Source: Lactonifactor sp050944855
GTDB lineage: Bacteria > Bacillota > Clostridia > Lachnospirales > Lachnospiraceae
DNA length: 64,000 nt
Direction: 5' to 3'
Assembly (NCBI GenBank): GCA_050944855.1
Contig: JBMNRU010000011.1
Coordinates: 22,639 to 86,638 of the forward strand
In this document: one piece after another, positions 1 through 8,454 of the stretch
Position numbering within the stretch: position 1 is the first letter of the stretch
Layout of the letters: every line of letters begins with the position of its first letter
Program-made: the position numbers and the translations under genes
Notes under the pieces: generated by a model
Databases searched by the model: none
The model's input: only the letters and a program-made list of their open reading frames with translations
What the model was told of the DNA's origin: nothing

Positions 1-432
1 GAAGATATCAGTGAAACGGATTTACAGGAAGTTTATGCAAACACGGGCGGAAATGCCTATTTTCTTAAGGAAATGGTGAAGCAATATAACAAAAGTGGAA
101 GATGGGAAACCGATACGCCGGAAATAAATAATATTATTAACAGTCGGCTGATGCATTTGAATGAAGCAGAGAAGACGGTACTGGATGTATTGTCGATGTT
201 TTCTGACAGAGCATCCATAGAGGAGATCGTTTCCGTACTTCCGGGGTCGGAACTGAAAATTGCGGAAAGTATTGATTCTCTTTTAGTCAGAAAAATTATA
301 ACAGAGGAACTGGAAGATGATAAAATGTATTTGAAGTTTTCTCATCGATTAATAAAGAGCTATATGTACAAAAATCTGTCAGAAAGTAAGAAGTATTTGC
401 TGCGTGCCCGGATGAATGAAAAGAAAGCATAG
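1..432 (+). CDS. C-terminal part of an AAA-ATPase-type regulator (partial)
   Basis: The reading frame is open from base 1, so the start lies before the window. The visible 143 residues begin in a GGNAYFLKEM motif, typical of the end of the AAA_16/STAND ATPase domain in large LuxR- or adenylate-cyclase-like signalling regulators. A winged-helix-like stretch follows (about residues 45-130, with FSHRLIKSYMY). Such proteins normally continue for several hundred residues of TPR repeats; this one stops soon after, so it may be a short form or a truncated gene. A terminator follows and the catabolic island starts 265 bp downstream, so it could be the island's regulator. That role is inference from position only. 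Confidence 0.6.
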   Translation, partial: EDISETDLQEVYANTGGNAYFLKEMVKQYNKSGRWETDTPEINNIINSRLMHLNEAEKTVLDVLSMFSDRASIEEIVSVLPGSELKIAESIDSLLVRKIITEELEDDKMYLKFSHRLIKSYMYKNLSESKKYLLRARMNEKKA

Positions 433-473
433 GAAACAATCAATGAATAAGAGGCCTGCAAGGGCAGGTTGGT

Positions 474-511
474 GAAAAGAGCTGGAAATGAGTGGATTTT
501 CAGCTCTTTTC
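474..511 (+). terminator. Rho-independent terminator after the regulator
   Basis: GAAAAGAGCTG pairs with CAGCTCTTTTC across a 16-nt loop and runs into a T-rich tract. It closes the upstream transcription unit. The remaining 180 bp up to the RidA gene hold no convincing gene. Confidence 0.7.
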
Positions 512-641
512 CGTTTATTACGTCAAAGACGTCCAGAGATTATAGACGGTAATTTGTATTTTTTCCTAAAAATTCTTCTAAAAAAAACTGAAAAGAGAAA
601 AATGCACAAAAGTCTGGGCGGTTTCTGGACGCACCGTTTGT

Positions 642-665
642 TATACTCTTACATAAATATTTATG
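642..665 (+). promoter_or_regulatory. Candidate promoter -10 with overlapping operator palindrome
   Basis: A TATACT -10-like hexamer (642-647) has no good -35 at 16-18 bp, which suggests an activated promoter. Immediately downstream is a perfect 14-bp palindrome, CATAAATATTTATG (652-665), where a regulator could sit over the start site. It lies 17 bp before the RidA ribosome site. The palindrome is seen; the operator role is inferred. Confidence 0.4.
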
Positions 666-696
666 ATATTTAATAATATGCAAGGAGGATCAAATC

Positions 697-1077
697 ATGA
701 AGAAAGAAGTGTTTACCCCAAAAGGAATGAAAACTTTTGGAGGACCGGTAGCAGAGGCTACGATCGCCGGAGGATTTGCTTTTATTTCCGGACAGGTGGC
801 TTTGAATCCTGAGACCGGTGAGATTATCCACGGTACTATCGAGGAAGAAGCAGAAGCAGCGCTCAGCAATTTAAAGCTGATCGTGGAGGAATTAGGGGCA
901 ACTATGGAAGATGTAGTAAAATGTGATGTTTTCTTATCTACCATGGAAGATTTTGACAGAATGAATGTAGTATATGAAAAATATTTTGGCAGTGAATGTC
1001 CGCCTGCCCGCAGTGGTGTGGCTCTGGAATTGTGGGGCGGTATGAAGATTGAAGTGGGTGCTATCGTAAAATTGTAA
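697..1077 (+). CDS. RidA/YjgF/UK114-family protein
   Basis: A 126-residue protein with the whole RidA fold: FISGQVALNPETGE near residue 30, a CDVFLSTMEDF segment near 77, and the C-terminal PARSGVALELWGG stretch around the catalytic Arg. RidA enzymes hydrolyse or tautomerise reactive enamines and imines such as 2-aminoacrylate. It is the first gene of the catabolic island, preceded by an AAGGAGG site, and lies 22 bp before the MttB-family gene. A likely role here is clearing an enamine or cyclic imine made by the AcnX or lyase steps. That substrate is inferred; the family call is firm. Confidence 0.9.
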   Translation: MKKEVFTPKGMKTFGGPVAEATIAGGFAFISGQVALNPETGEIIHGTIEEEAEAALSNLKLIVEELGATMEDVVKCDVFLSTMEDFDRMNVVYEKYFGSECPPARSGVALELWGGMKIEVGAIVKL

Positions 1078-1099
1078 TAAAGGGAGGACAAAGATCGAT

Positions 1100-2491
1100 A
1101 TGCTTAGAACGATCAAGCAATCAGAGATTGAATTAATTCATGAGAAAACGCTGCATCTGTTGGAACATGTGGGTGTTGTTTTTGAACATGATGGAATCAT
1201 TGAGGAATTTAAGAAACATGGAATCCGTACAGATGGTTATCTGGTTTATTTTGATAGAAAAACAGTAGAAACAGCAGTTTCTACCCTGAAACGCAGTTTT
1301 GTTATGAAGACACCTTTTGAAGAACTGAAGATCGGTGAAGGCGGAATTGCATTTTCTTCTGCTTCCGGATGCCGTAAGGTGCTTCGTGACGGCAGTATGT
1401 ATGATACTACGATTGCGGATTATGTGATGACAAGAAAGCTGGATGCAACCAGCCCGATCATCAATCTGTCCAGTTCTCCGCTGATGTATGTGGCAGATTT
1501 TCCGGAAGGAAAGACTGACCTGATCAAAGCGGCTTTGACGCTGAAGTACTCCAAGCATCCGGCTATTATGTCCTGCTTTGGAAAAAAAGATGCAGAAGAG
1601 ACCATTGCTCTGGCAAGGGATTTTTATGATACAGATGAAGGGTACTATACCATCGGTGTAGGAAATGTTATCTCCCCATTATATTATAATGAAAGTGATG
1701 TAGAGGCGATTCTGGCTTATACAAAACGGAATCTGCCGGTTGTTATCGCCTGCTGTTCTTCACCGGGTATGACCAGTCCGATCACTTTAAGCGGTACGAT
1801 GATCCAGAACAATGCAGAGGTATTGGCAGGTGTGATCATGACACAGATCGTGAATCCGGGTGCTCCTGTTGTGTATGGAAATACAACGTTTACTTCCAAT
1901 ATGAGAACGGCAGAGACGGTGTCCTGGGGTCCGGAAGTGGATGTATTTATTCATTATGCGAAAGCCATGGCAGATTTTTACGGACTGCCGTACAGAGGCG
2001 GCGGTTCCCTGTCAGCGGCGAAAGATCTGGATTACGAAAACGGAGCGGAGACCGCATTATCCCTGCAGGCAACCATGGACGCAGGCACCGACTTTATCTT
2101 CCATGCATTTGGCGAGCTGGACGGCCTGAATGCATTCAGTTTAGAAAAGTATGTACTGGATGAAGAATTGCTGGCCTCTATGTTGTCAGTGAAAGATCGC
2201 GATCTTTTTGATGATGAACTGTTATGTATTGAATCCATGGAAGAGGTTGGCCCAAGAGGCAACTATCTGGTAGAGGAAGAAACGGTAGAGTACTATCAGG
2301 AAGAAGTCTTCTATCCTACTTTATTCAATATTGGCGCTTACAATGCATGGGAAGCAAAAGGAAAGCCCGGTGTTGCAGAGAAAGCCAAGGCGGCAGTAGA
2401 GAAACGTCTGGCAGGATATGAACTTCCGGAATACTCACCAAAACAGAAGAAGATTTTGGAGGATATCCTGCAGGGTATTGATGAGGCGTAA
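1100..2491 (+). CDS. MttB-family (COG5598) methyltransferase, non-pyrrolysine type
   Basis: A 463-residue homologue of trimethylamine methyltransferase. The family core is clear in the GMTSPITLSGTMIQNNAEVL block (about residues 227-246) and the later NPGAPVVYG and GGGSLSAAKDLD stretches. True TMA methyltransferases carry pyrrolysine at an in-frame amber codon; this frame has none and ends in TAA. It therefore belongs with the non-Pyl members that demethylate quaternary amines such as glycine betaine, proline betaine or carnitine, passing the methyl to a corrinoid protein. No corrinoid protein or RamA-like activator is encoded nearby, so it must borrow one or act differently. The exact substrate is unknown. 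Confidence 0.85.
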   Translation: MLRTIKQSEIELIHEKTLHLLEHVGVVFEHDGIIEEFKKHGIRTDGYLVYFDRKTVETAVSTLKRSFVMKTPFEELKIGEGGIAFSSASGCRKVLRDGSMYDTTIADYVMTRKLDATSPIINLSSSPLMYVADFPEGKTDLIKAALTLKYSKHPAIMSCFGKKDAEETIALARDFYDTDEGYYTIGVGNVISPLYYNESDVEAILAYTKRNLPVVIACCSSPGMTSPITLSGTMIQNNAEVLAGVIMTQIVNPGAPVVYGNTTFTSNMRTAETVSWGPEVDVFIHYAKAMADFYGLPYRGGGSLSAAKDLDYENGAETALSLQATMDAGTDFIFHAFGELDGLNAFSLEKYVLDEELLASMLSVKDRDLFDDELLCIESMEEVGPRGNYLVEEETVEYYQEEVFYPTLFNIGAYNAWEAKGKPGVAEKAKAAVEKRLAGYELPEYSPKQKKILEDILQGIDEA

Positions 2492-2536
2492 AAATACGAA
2501 TATAACTAAATACAATGAAACTTGAGGAGGGTGGAT

Positions 2537-4219
2537 ATGTTAAGTGCAGTTGATAATACAGTGATTTTTTTATGCATTCTTGGAATTTTAGGAATCGGAT
2601 ATTATTTTTCAAAAACCTCTCAGAGTATGGACAGCTTTTATAAAGCAAACCGGGCACTCCCCTGGTCTTTGGTAGTTGGTACGCTGATGGCGTCCTGGTA
2701 TAGTGGATCCGGTATCATAGGTACCGTAGGATATGCTTCTACTATGGGTTTTGCAGCTTTCTTTATCTGGTCGATCGGGGCGCATGCGGTTCGCTTCCCG
2801 CTGGCTTTGTGGGTGGCGCCGAGAATTTCTGTTAAGGCAAAGGGAACTATTCCGGATCTGCTCCGCAGAAATTATGGTAAGCTGTCAGCTGTTCTGGGTT
2901 CTATTGTACTGGTAATTTCCTGCCTTTCTATCGGTGAAGTAGCGGCGGTAGGATACGTAGGAGAAGCAGCATGGGATCAGAATAAGGTGGTAGTTGCAGG
3001 CATTGTAGTTGCGGTATCTATTGGTATTACCTGTCTTGGCGGTTTGATGGGCGTTGCTGTTACCGATATGATCTTTTTCTTCCTGATGGTTGTCTGCGTG
3101 TCTTCTGTATTCCCGAAGATGTTCTTTGGAGTAGGAGGAATTGAGGGATTCCATGCAGTATTAGATACAGCAGCTCCGGAAATGATGACGCCTTTGGGCG
3201 GTATTCCGTGGGCACAGGCAGCTGTACTGATTATTCTTTGTATCAATCTGTACAAGGATCCTACATTTTATCAGCGATTTTCAGCAGCTAATTCACCAAA
3301 GACCGGTAAACGGGCTATGCTGACCTGTTTCTCTATCTGGCTTTCTTTTGACGTGGTAACACAGATGACAGGTACTATTGTACGTGTAATGGATCCGTCT
3401 CTGGCAGTACAGCCGGAAGTTCGTTACATTCAGTTGGTGTTGGAAAATCTGCCGGTTGGTGTGCGGGGATTATTTATTGTAGGTATTCTGGGTGCCATTG
3501 TATCCACTTTGGATAGTTACTATCTGGTAGGCGGAGAGATTATTTCTAATGATATTATCTATATGATAAGAGGGGACAAGAGACTGCCGGATAAGCTCAG
3601 TATCCGTATTACCCGTTTTTCAGCAGTTATTTTCGGTGTTGTAGGACTTGCTACAGCATTCCGTTTTGACCGTGTATATGATGCTTTCTTATTCCTGACG
3701 AGTATCAGTATGACACTGTTGTTTGTTCCGGTTATTGCGGCCCTGATGTTTGATGGGAAGAAAACCAACGTGGCTGGTCTGGCAAGTATGATTGTAGGTG
3801 CGGTTTCCTGGATCTTCTTCCAGTATATTTGTCCGGTTTATGCCGGAGACTATATGGTAGATCCGGTTATCATTGGCCTGCCGCTTTCCTTTATTGCTTT
3901 CCTGATCGGAAACCGTTTTGGTGTAGATCTGAATGCAAAGAGAAGACTGGAACTGGAAAAGGCAGGAACTCCTGTGGAAGACGACCAGCTTACTCCGGAA
4001 TTTAAAGAAGAAATTAAAGTACGGTGGATTGGCATTGATGGTGCTTTAGTGTTATTATATATTGTATTAGCATGTATTTATGGTTATGGTCTGATCCACA
4101 GTATTGACTGGATTATAGGATATATGGCTCCGGGTGTGGCAATGGCAATTGCTACCGGCGTATTCCTGAAATATTGTACGGAAGTATTTTCCTTTGCTAC
4201 AGGTAAAAAAGGAAAATAA
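2537..4219 (+). CDS. Sodium:solute symporter (SSS family)
   Basis: A 560-residue polytopic membrane protein with about 13 hydrophobic segments, the N-terminal WYSGSGIIGTVGYAS stretch and the GAIVSTLDSYYLVGGEI segment typical of SSS sodium-coupled carriers. The start at 2537 is chosen because GAGGAGG lies 6 bp before it; an upstream in-frame codon at 2522 has no site. It follows the MttB-family gene closely and is the only transporter in the island, so it probably imports the island's substrate. SSS carriers take up betaines, proline, sugars and purines, so the family alone does not fix the ligand. Confidence 0.9.
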   Translation: MLSAVDNTVIFLCILGILGIGYYFSKTSQSMDSFYKANRALPWSLVVGTLMASWYSGSGIIGTVGYASTMGFAAFFIWSIGAHAVRFPLALWVAPRISVKAKGTIPDLLRRNYGKLSAVLGSIVLVISCLSIGEVAAVGYVGEAAWDQNKVVVAGIVVAVSIGITCLGGLMGVAVTDMIFFFLMVVCVSSVFPKMFFGVGGIEGFHAVLDTAAPEMMTPLGGIPWAQAAVLIILCINLYKDPTFYQRFSAANSPKTGKRAMLTCFSIWLSFDVVTQMTGTIVRVMDPSLAVQPEVRYIQLVLENLPVGVRGLFIVGILGAIVSTLDSYYLVGGEIISNDIIYMIRGDKRLPDKLSIRITRFSAVIFGVVGLATAFRFDRVYDAFLFLTSISMTLLFVPVIAALMFDGKKTNVAGLASMIVGAVSWIFFQYICPVYAGDYMVDPVIIGLPLSFIAFLIGNRFGVDLNAKRRLELEKAGTPVEDDQLTPEFKEEIKVRWIGIDGALVLLYIVLACIYGYGLIHSIDWIIGYMAPGVAMAIATGVFLKYCTEVFSFATGKKGK

Positions 4220-4239
4220 AAAATGCGGGAGGGATTGTT

Positions 4240-4776
4240 TTGAAAATACAGTGTTTTCCAGTGACGATGACACGGGAAGAGGCTTTGGCAATTGCAGGAG
4301 GAAGAAAAAATCCGCTGCTTAAGGCCTTTTACGGATCAAAGAAAATCAATCTTCGGTTGATGTATTTGGAAAGTCGGTATTTTATCTATGAAATGACGTA
4401 TATGGATAATTTGCTGATGAAGCTTTTTAGAAGAAATCATCCGGAAGAAAAACAGAAAATTCGTATTATGGTAGAAGCAACTACCTGTACAGCTTCCTAT
4501 ACGGATGCGGAGATACATACGATTGAAAAAGAAGTAGATGAAAACGATATTCAGCTGGCCAATTATGAAGATCAGCGTCTGGAAGACTGTGGTGCCACGA
4601 TGGCAAGATGTATGGTGAGACGCCATATGGGAAGAGATCTGACAATCCGTCCGATATCGATGCAAAAAGTTTACCGTCCCTATTATATTGCTATTTACGG
4701 GGAGATGGTTGAGGGCACAAAAGCCCACTATCTTCCCATAGCGGCGGATGGAAACGAGGTTTACAAGACGCTTTAA
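4240..4776 (+). CDS. Uncharacterised protein in the catabolic island
   Basis: A 178-residue soluble protein that I do not recognise. It starts at TTG with GGGAGGG in front and sits 20 bp after the transporter and 14 bp before the Fe-S protein. It contains a basic, aromatic segment (KKINLRLMYLESRYFIYEM, about residues 32-50), two cysteines in the middle and an HMGRDL stretch near 130. No signal peptide or membrane segment is visible. The tight spacing says it is co-expressed with its neighbours. It could be an accessory or assembly factor for the Fe-S protein or hydroxylase; this is only a guess from position. Confidence 0.6.
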   Translation: MKIQCFPVTMTREEALAIAGGRKNPLLKAFYGSKKINLRLMYLESRYFIYEMTYMDNLLMKLFRRNHPEEKQKIRIMVEATTCTASYTDAEIHTIEKEVDENDIQLANYEDQRLEDCGATMARCMVRRHMGRDLTIRPISMQKVYRPYYIAIYGEMVEGTKAHYLPIAADGNEVYKTL

Positions 4777-4790
4777 TACAGGAGGGTAAG

Positions 4791-5690
4791 ATGAGCAGAG
4801 AACTTTTTATAAAGAAATATAAAGTCCCGGAGGCTGCCAAACCATATTTATCTCTTATTTTTACAGAGCAGGAAATGGATTTCGCAGAACAGATGGAATC
4901 GGATACTTTTACGGCAGAGCAGGTGGCAGAATTGGCAGGAAGTTCTGCAGCAGAGACATTTTATAAGAGGGGTATTATTTCCTTTACGGATAACAGCAGG
5001 ACAAAATATTGCCTGGGAGATTTTTATACCCGTCTGGATCTGTTCGCTCTGGGAGAACAGGAGGTGTACCGCAGTATACCGAAGGAGGGGCAGCAGGCTT
5101 TGGATGCCTGGTATCTGGATGCTTTTCAGAAACGGCTGGATCCTGACTGCAGTAAGAGACCCACAGCCGATGAAGTTGTCACTTTAGAAGAAACTCTGGA
5201 GTTTATAGAACAGCAGGGTGATAAGGAAGTATATTTATTGGACTGTGACTGCAAGAGTTTAAGCGGTGCATGTAATTTACCGAAACATGTCTGTATCAGT
5301 TACCGTACAGGTGTGAATCTGACAACAGACAGAGGAATCGGAGAAAAGATTGATAAAGAAAAGGCAAAAGAAGTAGTCCGCATGGCGGACGAGGCAGGGC
5401 TGATGCATACCATAAACGGCGAAGGCATCTGTAACTGCTGCGGAGACTGCTGTTATCTGTTTCGAACGATGAAGCAGAGACAATCCACCGGGCTATGGCC
5501 GAAAAGTAATCATCGGATCGCATGGGAGGCAGAGACATGCGTGCAGTGTGAAAGCTGTCTGGAACGCTGTCATTTCCAGGTACTGCGTATGGAAGAAGGA
5601 GAGATGCAGATCGCCCATGAACAGTGTGTGGGCTGTGGAATTTGTGTTTCTGCCTGTCCTGTGGATGCACTGCATCTGATACCGAGATAA
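4791..5690 (+). CDS. Multi-cluster Fe-S protein with C-terminal 2x[4Fe-4S] ferredoxin domain
   Basis: 299 residues. The N-terminal 140 residues have no recognisable motif. The middle has CDCKSLSGAC and HVC (about 145-165), then CNCCGDCC near residue 215, a dense cysteine knot able to bind a further cluster. The C-terminus holds two ferredoxin motifs, CVQCESCLERCHF and CVGCGICVSACPVDA. It lies between the unknown 178-residue protein and the molybdenum hydroxylase, 17 bp before the latter, so it is a plausible electron acceptor for the hydroxylase or a reductive activator. Similar ferredoxin proteins accompany reductases in other anaerobic pathways. The role is inferred. Confidence 0.75.
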   Translation: MSRELFIKKYKVPEAAKPYLSLIFTEQEMDFAEQMESDTFTAEQVAELAGSSAAETFYKRGIISFTDNSRTKYCLGDFYTRLDLFALGEQEVYRSIPKEGQQALDAWYLDAFQKRLDPDCSKRPTADEVVTLEETLEFIEQQGDKEVYLLDCDCKSLSGACNLPKHVCISYRTGVNLTTDRGIGEKIDKEKAKEVVRMADEAGLMHTINGEGICNCCGDCCYLFRTMKQRQSTGLWPKSNHRIAWEAETCVQCESCLERCHFQVLRMEEGEMQIAHEQCVGCGICVSACPVDALHLIPR

Positions 5691-5707
5691 AAGAGAGGAG
5701 GAATCTT

Positions 5708-7990
5708 ATGCGAGAGAAGGCATTGCGTTATGTAGGGGTATCCATGTCCAATGATAACGCATACGGAAAAGTAACCGGAAAAGTGCAGTACTGTGGAGAT
5801 TTAAGTGCGCCCGGCCAGTTGCATATGAAGATAAAAGGCAGTGAGATTGCTCACGGGAAAGTAATTCAGGTAGATGATGCAGAAGCATGGAAGGTGCCGG
5901 GTGTAAAGGCAGTGTACAGCTGTTTTAATACACCGGATACCTTATATGACAGAGGCAGGGTAGCCGCTTATGAAGGCGGCGCTTTCCAGGAGCGTTTATT
6001 TGATGCGCATATTCGTTTTATGGGTGAACGTGTAGCAGCAGTTGTCGCAGATACGGTGGAACATGCGGAGGAAGCATGCAGAAAAATTAAAGTCGAATAT
6101 GAGACATATCCGATGGCAGCTACGATGGAAGCGGCATGTAAGGAAGATGCCCCGAAAATTCATGAAACGGGCAATGTACAGGAACTGGATGTGGTTTCCT
6201 GCGGCGATTACGACGCCTGTGAAGCCGAGCTTGTACATAAGAGTCATACCAGTTGGGGAAGGATCACTCATCTTTCTATGGAAACCCATACAACCAGAGC
6301 TCTTTACGAGAAAGGTGCCAACAAATTGACCGTATGGACCGGATGTCAGACAGTATTTGGCATTCGCAGTACCCTGGGAGATCTCCTTGGCATGCCATAT
6401 TCCAAAGTGCGGGTGATTAAGACCACCATGGGCGGTTCATTTGGATGTAAGCAGGAAACCATAACCGAACCATTGGCAGCTTATGCGGCAAAGGATCTGG
6501 AAGCAGATGTCATGCTGGCATATACCCGAGAAGAACAGATCAATAATTCCATGTTAAAGCATAGTGTAAAGACAGAAGTGGAAAGCAAAGTGCATCCGGA
6601 TGGAACCATCGAAGGCTTGAAAGTGCGGATGATGATGGATGCGGGAGCTTATCTGACGGTTTCCCCGTCTTTGGCACAGAAAGTGGGGAAAAAGCTGGGA
6701 AAGGTTTATCGGATTCCTAATATTTATTATGATGGAAAAGTGGTTTGTACGAATACGGCAGTAAACGGAAGTTTTAGAAGCTGGGGTTCTGTTGAGGCCG
6801 CTTTGATATATGAGAATCACTGGAATCAGGTGGCAGAAGAACTGCATATGGATCCCGTTGAATTCCGTCTGAAAAATGTACACGAAGCTTATGAATTAGA
6901 GCCGATGTACAAAGTAACTGTAGGCAATACCCATTTCAAAGAGTGTTTAATCAGAGGAAGGGATGCCTTCCGATGGGAAGAACGCAGAAAAGCGTGCGAG
7001 GAGAAGAATAAGAAAGGCGGGCGCTATCGCTATGGTGCAGGTATGGCGCTGGCTTCGCATACCAGTTCTTTTTATCCTTACGGTGCAGATATGGCAAATG
7101 CAGTTGCCAGAATTCAGGATGACGGAAGCCTGTTAGTTCATGTGGGGGTTCACGATCACGGCTGTGGTACCGTTATGGCAATGAAAAAAATTGCAGCGGA
7201 AGTGATGGAAATCGACCTGGAAAAGGTAGAATTAAAAGAAGCAGATACAGATGTGAGTATGTATGATTATGGCTGTTATGCAAGCCGTACCGTATATATG
7301 TTAGGTCAGGCGGTCAAGAAGTGCTGCGAGGATTTAAAAGAGCAGGCACGTCATATGGCAGCTATAAAAATGCAGTGTAATTACAGTGTGCTGCAATATG
7401 AAGACGGCGTTTTTATTAAAGAGGATGAACCGGATAAGAGAATGAGTTTGCTGGAGACAGCGCGTTACGCATTGGGAGTCATGGCGGAAGATTTATATGC
7501 AAAAGCAACTGTACATTCCCGTGAAAATCCAGGCGTGCCTGCTGCACATTTTACTGAAGTAAAGGTAGATACTTACAGCGGTATGGTAGAAGTCGTGGAT
7601 TGTCTGTCTGTTCATGATGTGGGTAAAGCAGTGAATCCGGATATGTGTATTGGCCAGGTGGGAAGCGGTATCCAGCAGGGCATGGGAATTGCGCTGTGTG
7701 AAGAGATTAAGATTGATCCGAAAACGGGAAAAACACTGATCACCAACTTTAAAAATTACGAAGTGGCAAACGCGGTAGATGTACCGGAATATGAAGCCCT
7801 TTTTATCGAAGAAGGAAATGAATTCGGGCCTTATGGTGCAAAATCCATCGGTGAAGTAGTGGTAGTTCCGGTTCCGCCGGCATTGGTGGCAGCTGTCAAT
7901 CATGCACTGGGAACCAGGCTGACTGATCTGCCGCTGACCCCGTCTGTGATTCTGGAAGCGCTTGAGAAAAAGGAGGGAGAAAAAGCATGA
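5708..7990 (+). CDS. Molybdenum hydroxylase large subunit (xanthine dehydrogenase family)
   Basis: 760 residues, counted from the ATG at 5708 that has AGAGGAGG in front; a longer in-frame extension to 5624 overlaps the previous gene and is rejected. It has the a/b-hammerhead domain at the N-terminus and then molybdopterin-binding blocks: TTMGGSFGCKQET, FRSWGSVEAALIYEN, VGVHDHGCGTVM and the C-terminal GPYGAKSIGEVVVVP, whose Glu is the catalytic base of the family. These enzymes hydroxylate heteroaromatic rings or aldehydes with water and pass electrons to Fe-S and FAD subunits, which follow directly. The substrate is not evident; purine, imidazole and pyrrole rings are possible. Confidence 0.92.
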   Translation: MREKALRYVGVSMSNDNAYGKVTGKVQYCGDLSAPGQLHMKIKGSEIAHGKVIQVDDAEAWKVPGVKAVYSCFNTPDTLYDRGRVAAYEGGAFQERLFDAHIRFMGERVAAVVADTVEHAEEACRKIKVEYETYPMAATMEAACKEDAPKIHETGNVQELDVVSCGDYDACEAELVHKSHTSWGRITHLSMETHTTRALYEKGANKLTVWTGCQTVFGIRSTLGDLLGMPYSKVRVIKTTMGGSFGCKQETITEPLAAYAAKDLEADVMLAYTREEQINNSMLKHSVKTEVESKVHPDGTIEGLKVRMMMDAGAYLTVSPSLAQKVGKKLGKVYRIPNIYYDGKVVCTNTAVNGSFRSWGSVEAALIYENHWNQVAEELHMDPVEFRLKNVHEAYELEPMYKVTVGNTHFKECLIRGRDAFRWEERRKACEEKNKKGGRYRYGAGMALASHTSSFYPYGADMANAVARIQDDGSLLVHVGVHDHGCGTVMAMKKIAAEVMEIDLEKVELKEADTDVSMYDYGCYASRTVYMLGQAVKKCCEDLKEQARHMAAIKMQCNYSVLQYEDGVFIKEDEPDKRMSLLETARYALGVMAEDLYAKATVHSRENPGVPAAHFTEVKVDTYSGMVEVVDCLSVHDVGKAVNPDMCIGQVGSGIQQGMGIALCEEIKIDPKTGKTLITNFKNYEVANAVDVPEYEALFIEEGNEFGPYGAKSIGEVVVVPVPPALVAAVNHALGTRLTDLPLTPSVILEALEKKEGEKA

Positions 7991-8454
7991 TCATTCATTT
8001 TACTGTAAACGGAGAAAAGATGACAATGGATGTGCCTCCTGAGAAAAGATTATTGGATTTTATCCGGGAAGATCTGCTGCTTACCGGAACGAAGGAAGGA
8101 TGCGCAGAAGGAGAATGCGGCGCCTGCACGGTGATCCTGAATGGAAAAGCGGTACATTCCTGCCTGACTATGACCGGACAGCTGGACGGCGGAGAATTAA
8201 TGACAGTAGAAGGGTTGGAAAAGAACGGGGAACTGGATGCACTGCAGAAAGCTTTTATCAAAAAAAGTGCGGTGCAGTGCGGATTTTGTACGGCAGGTAT
8301 GCTGATGTCCGCAAAAGCTCTTTTAATGGAGAATCCAAATCCGACTCCGGAAGAGATTAAACGTGCCATCGCAGGCAATATTTGCAGATGCGGCGGCTAT
8401 AAAGAGATTAAAGCAGCCATTGCAGATGCGGCTGACCAGGAAGGAGCGAAGTGA
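7987..8454 (+). CDS. Molybdenum hydroxylase [2Fe-2S] subunit
   Basis: 155 residues with the two canonical [2Fe-2S] domains. The plant-type ferredoxin domain has CAEGECGACTV and a following cysteine; the helical domain has CGFCTAGM and CRCGGY. It carries electrons from the molybdenum centre to the FAD subunit. The start overlaps the stop of the large subunit by 4 bp and the stop overlaps the next start (ATGA), so the three subunits are translationally coupled. Confidence 0.95.
   Translation: MIIHFTVNGEKMTMDVPPEKRLLDFIREDLLLTGTKEGCAEGECGACTVILNGKAVHSCLTMTGQLDGGELMTVEGLEKNGELDALQKAFIKKSAVQCGFCTAGMLMSAKALLMENPNPTPEEIKRAIAGNICRCGGYKEIKAAIADAADQEGAK

Noticed and set aside
488..673. 61-codon open frame after the first terminator
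   Set aside because: It overlaps the terminator arm, has no ribosome site and no recognisable sequence.
1100..2491. Pyrrolysine-containing trimethylamine methyltransferase
   Set aside because: The frame runs 463 codons without an amber codon and ends in TAA, so it is the non-Pyl kind.
5624..5707. Upstream start of the molybdenum hydroxylase
   Set aside because: It lies inside the Fe-S protein gene and has no ribosome site; AGAGGAGG is just before 5708.
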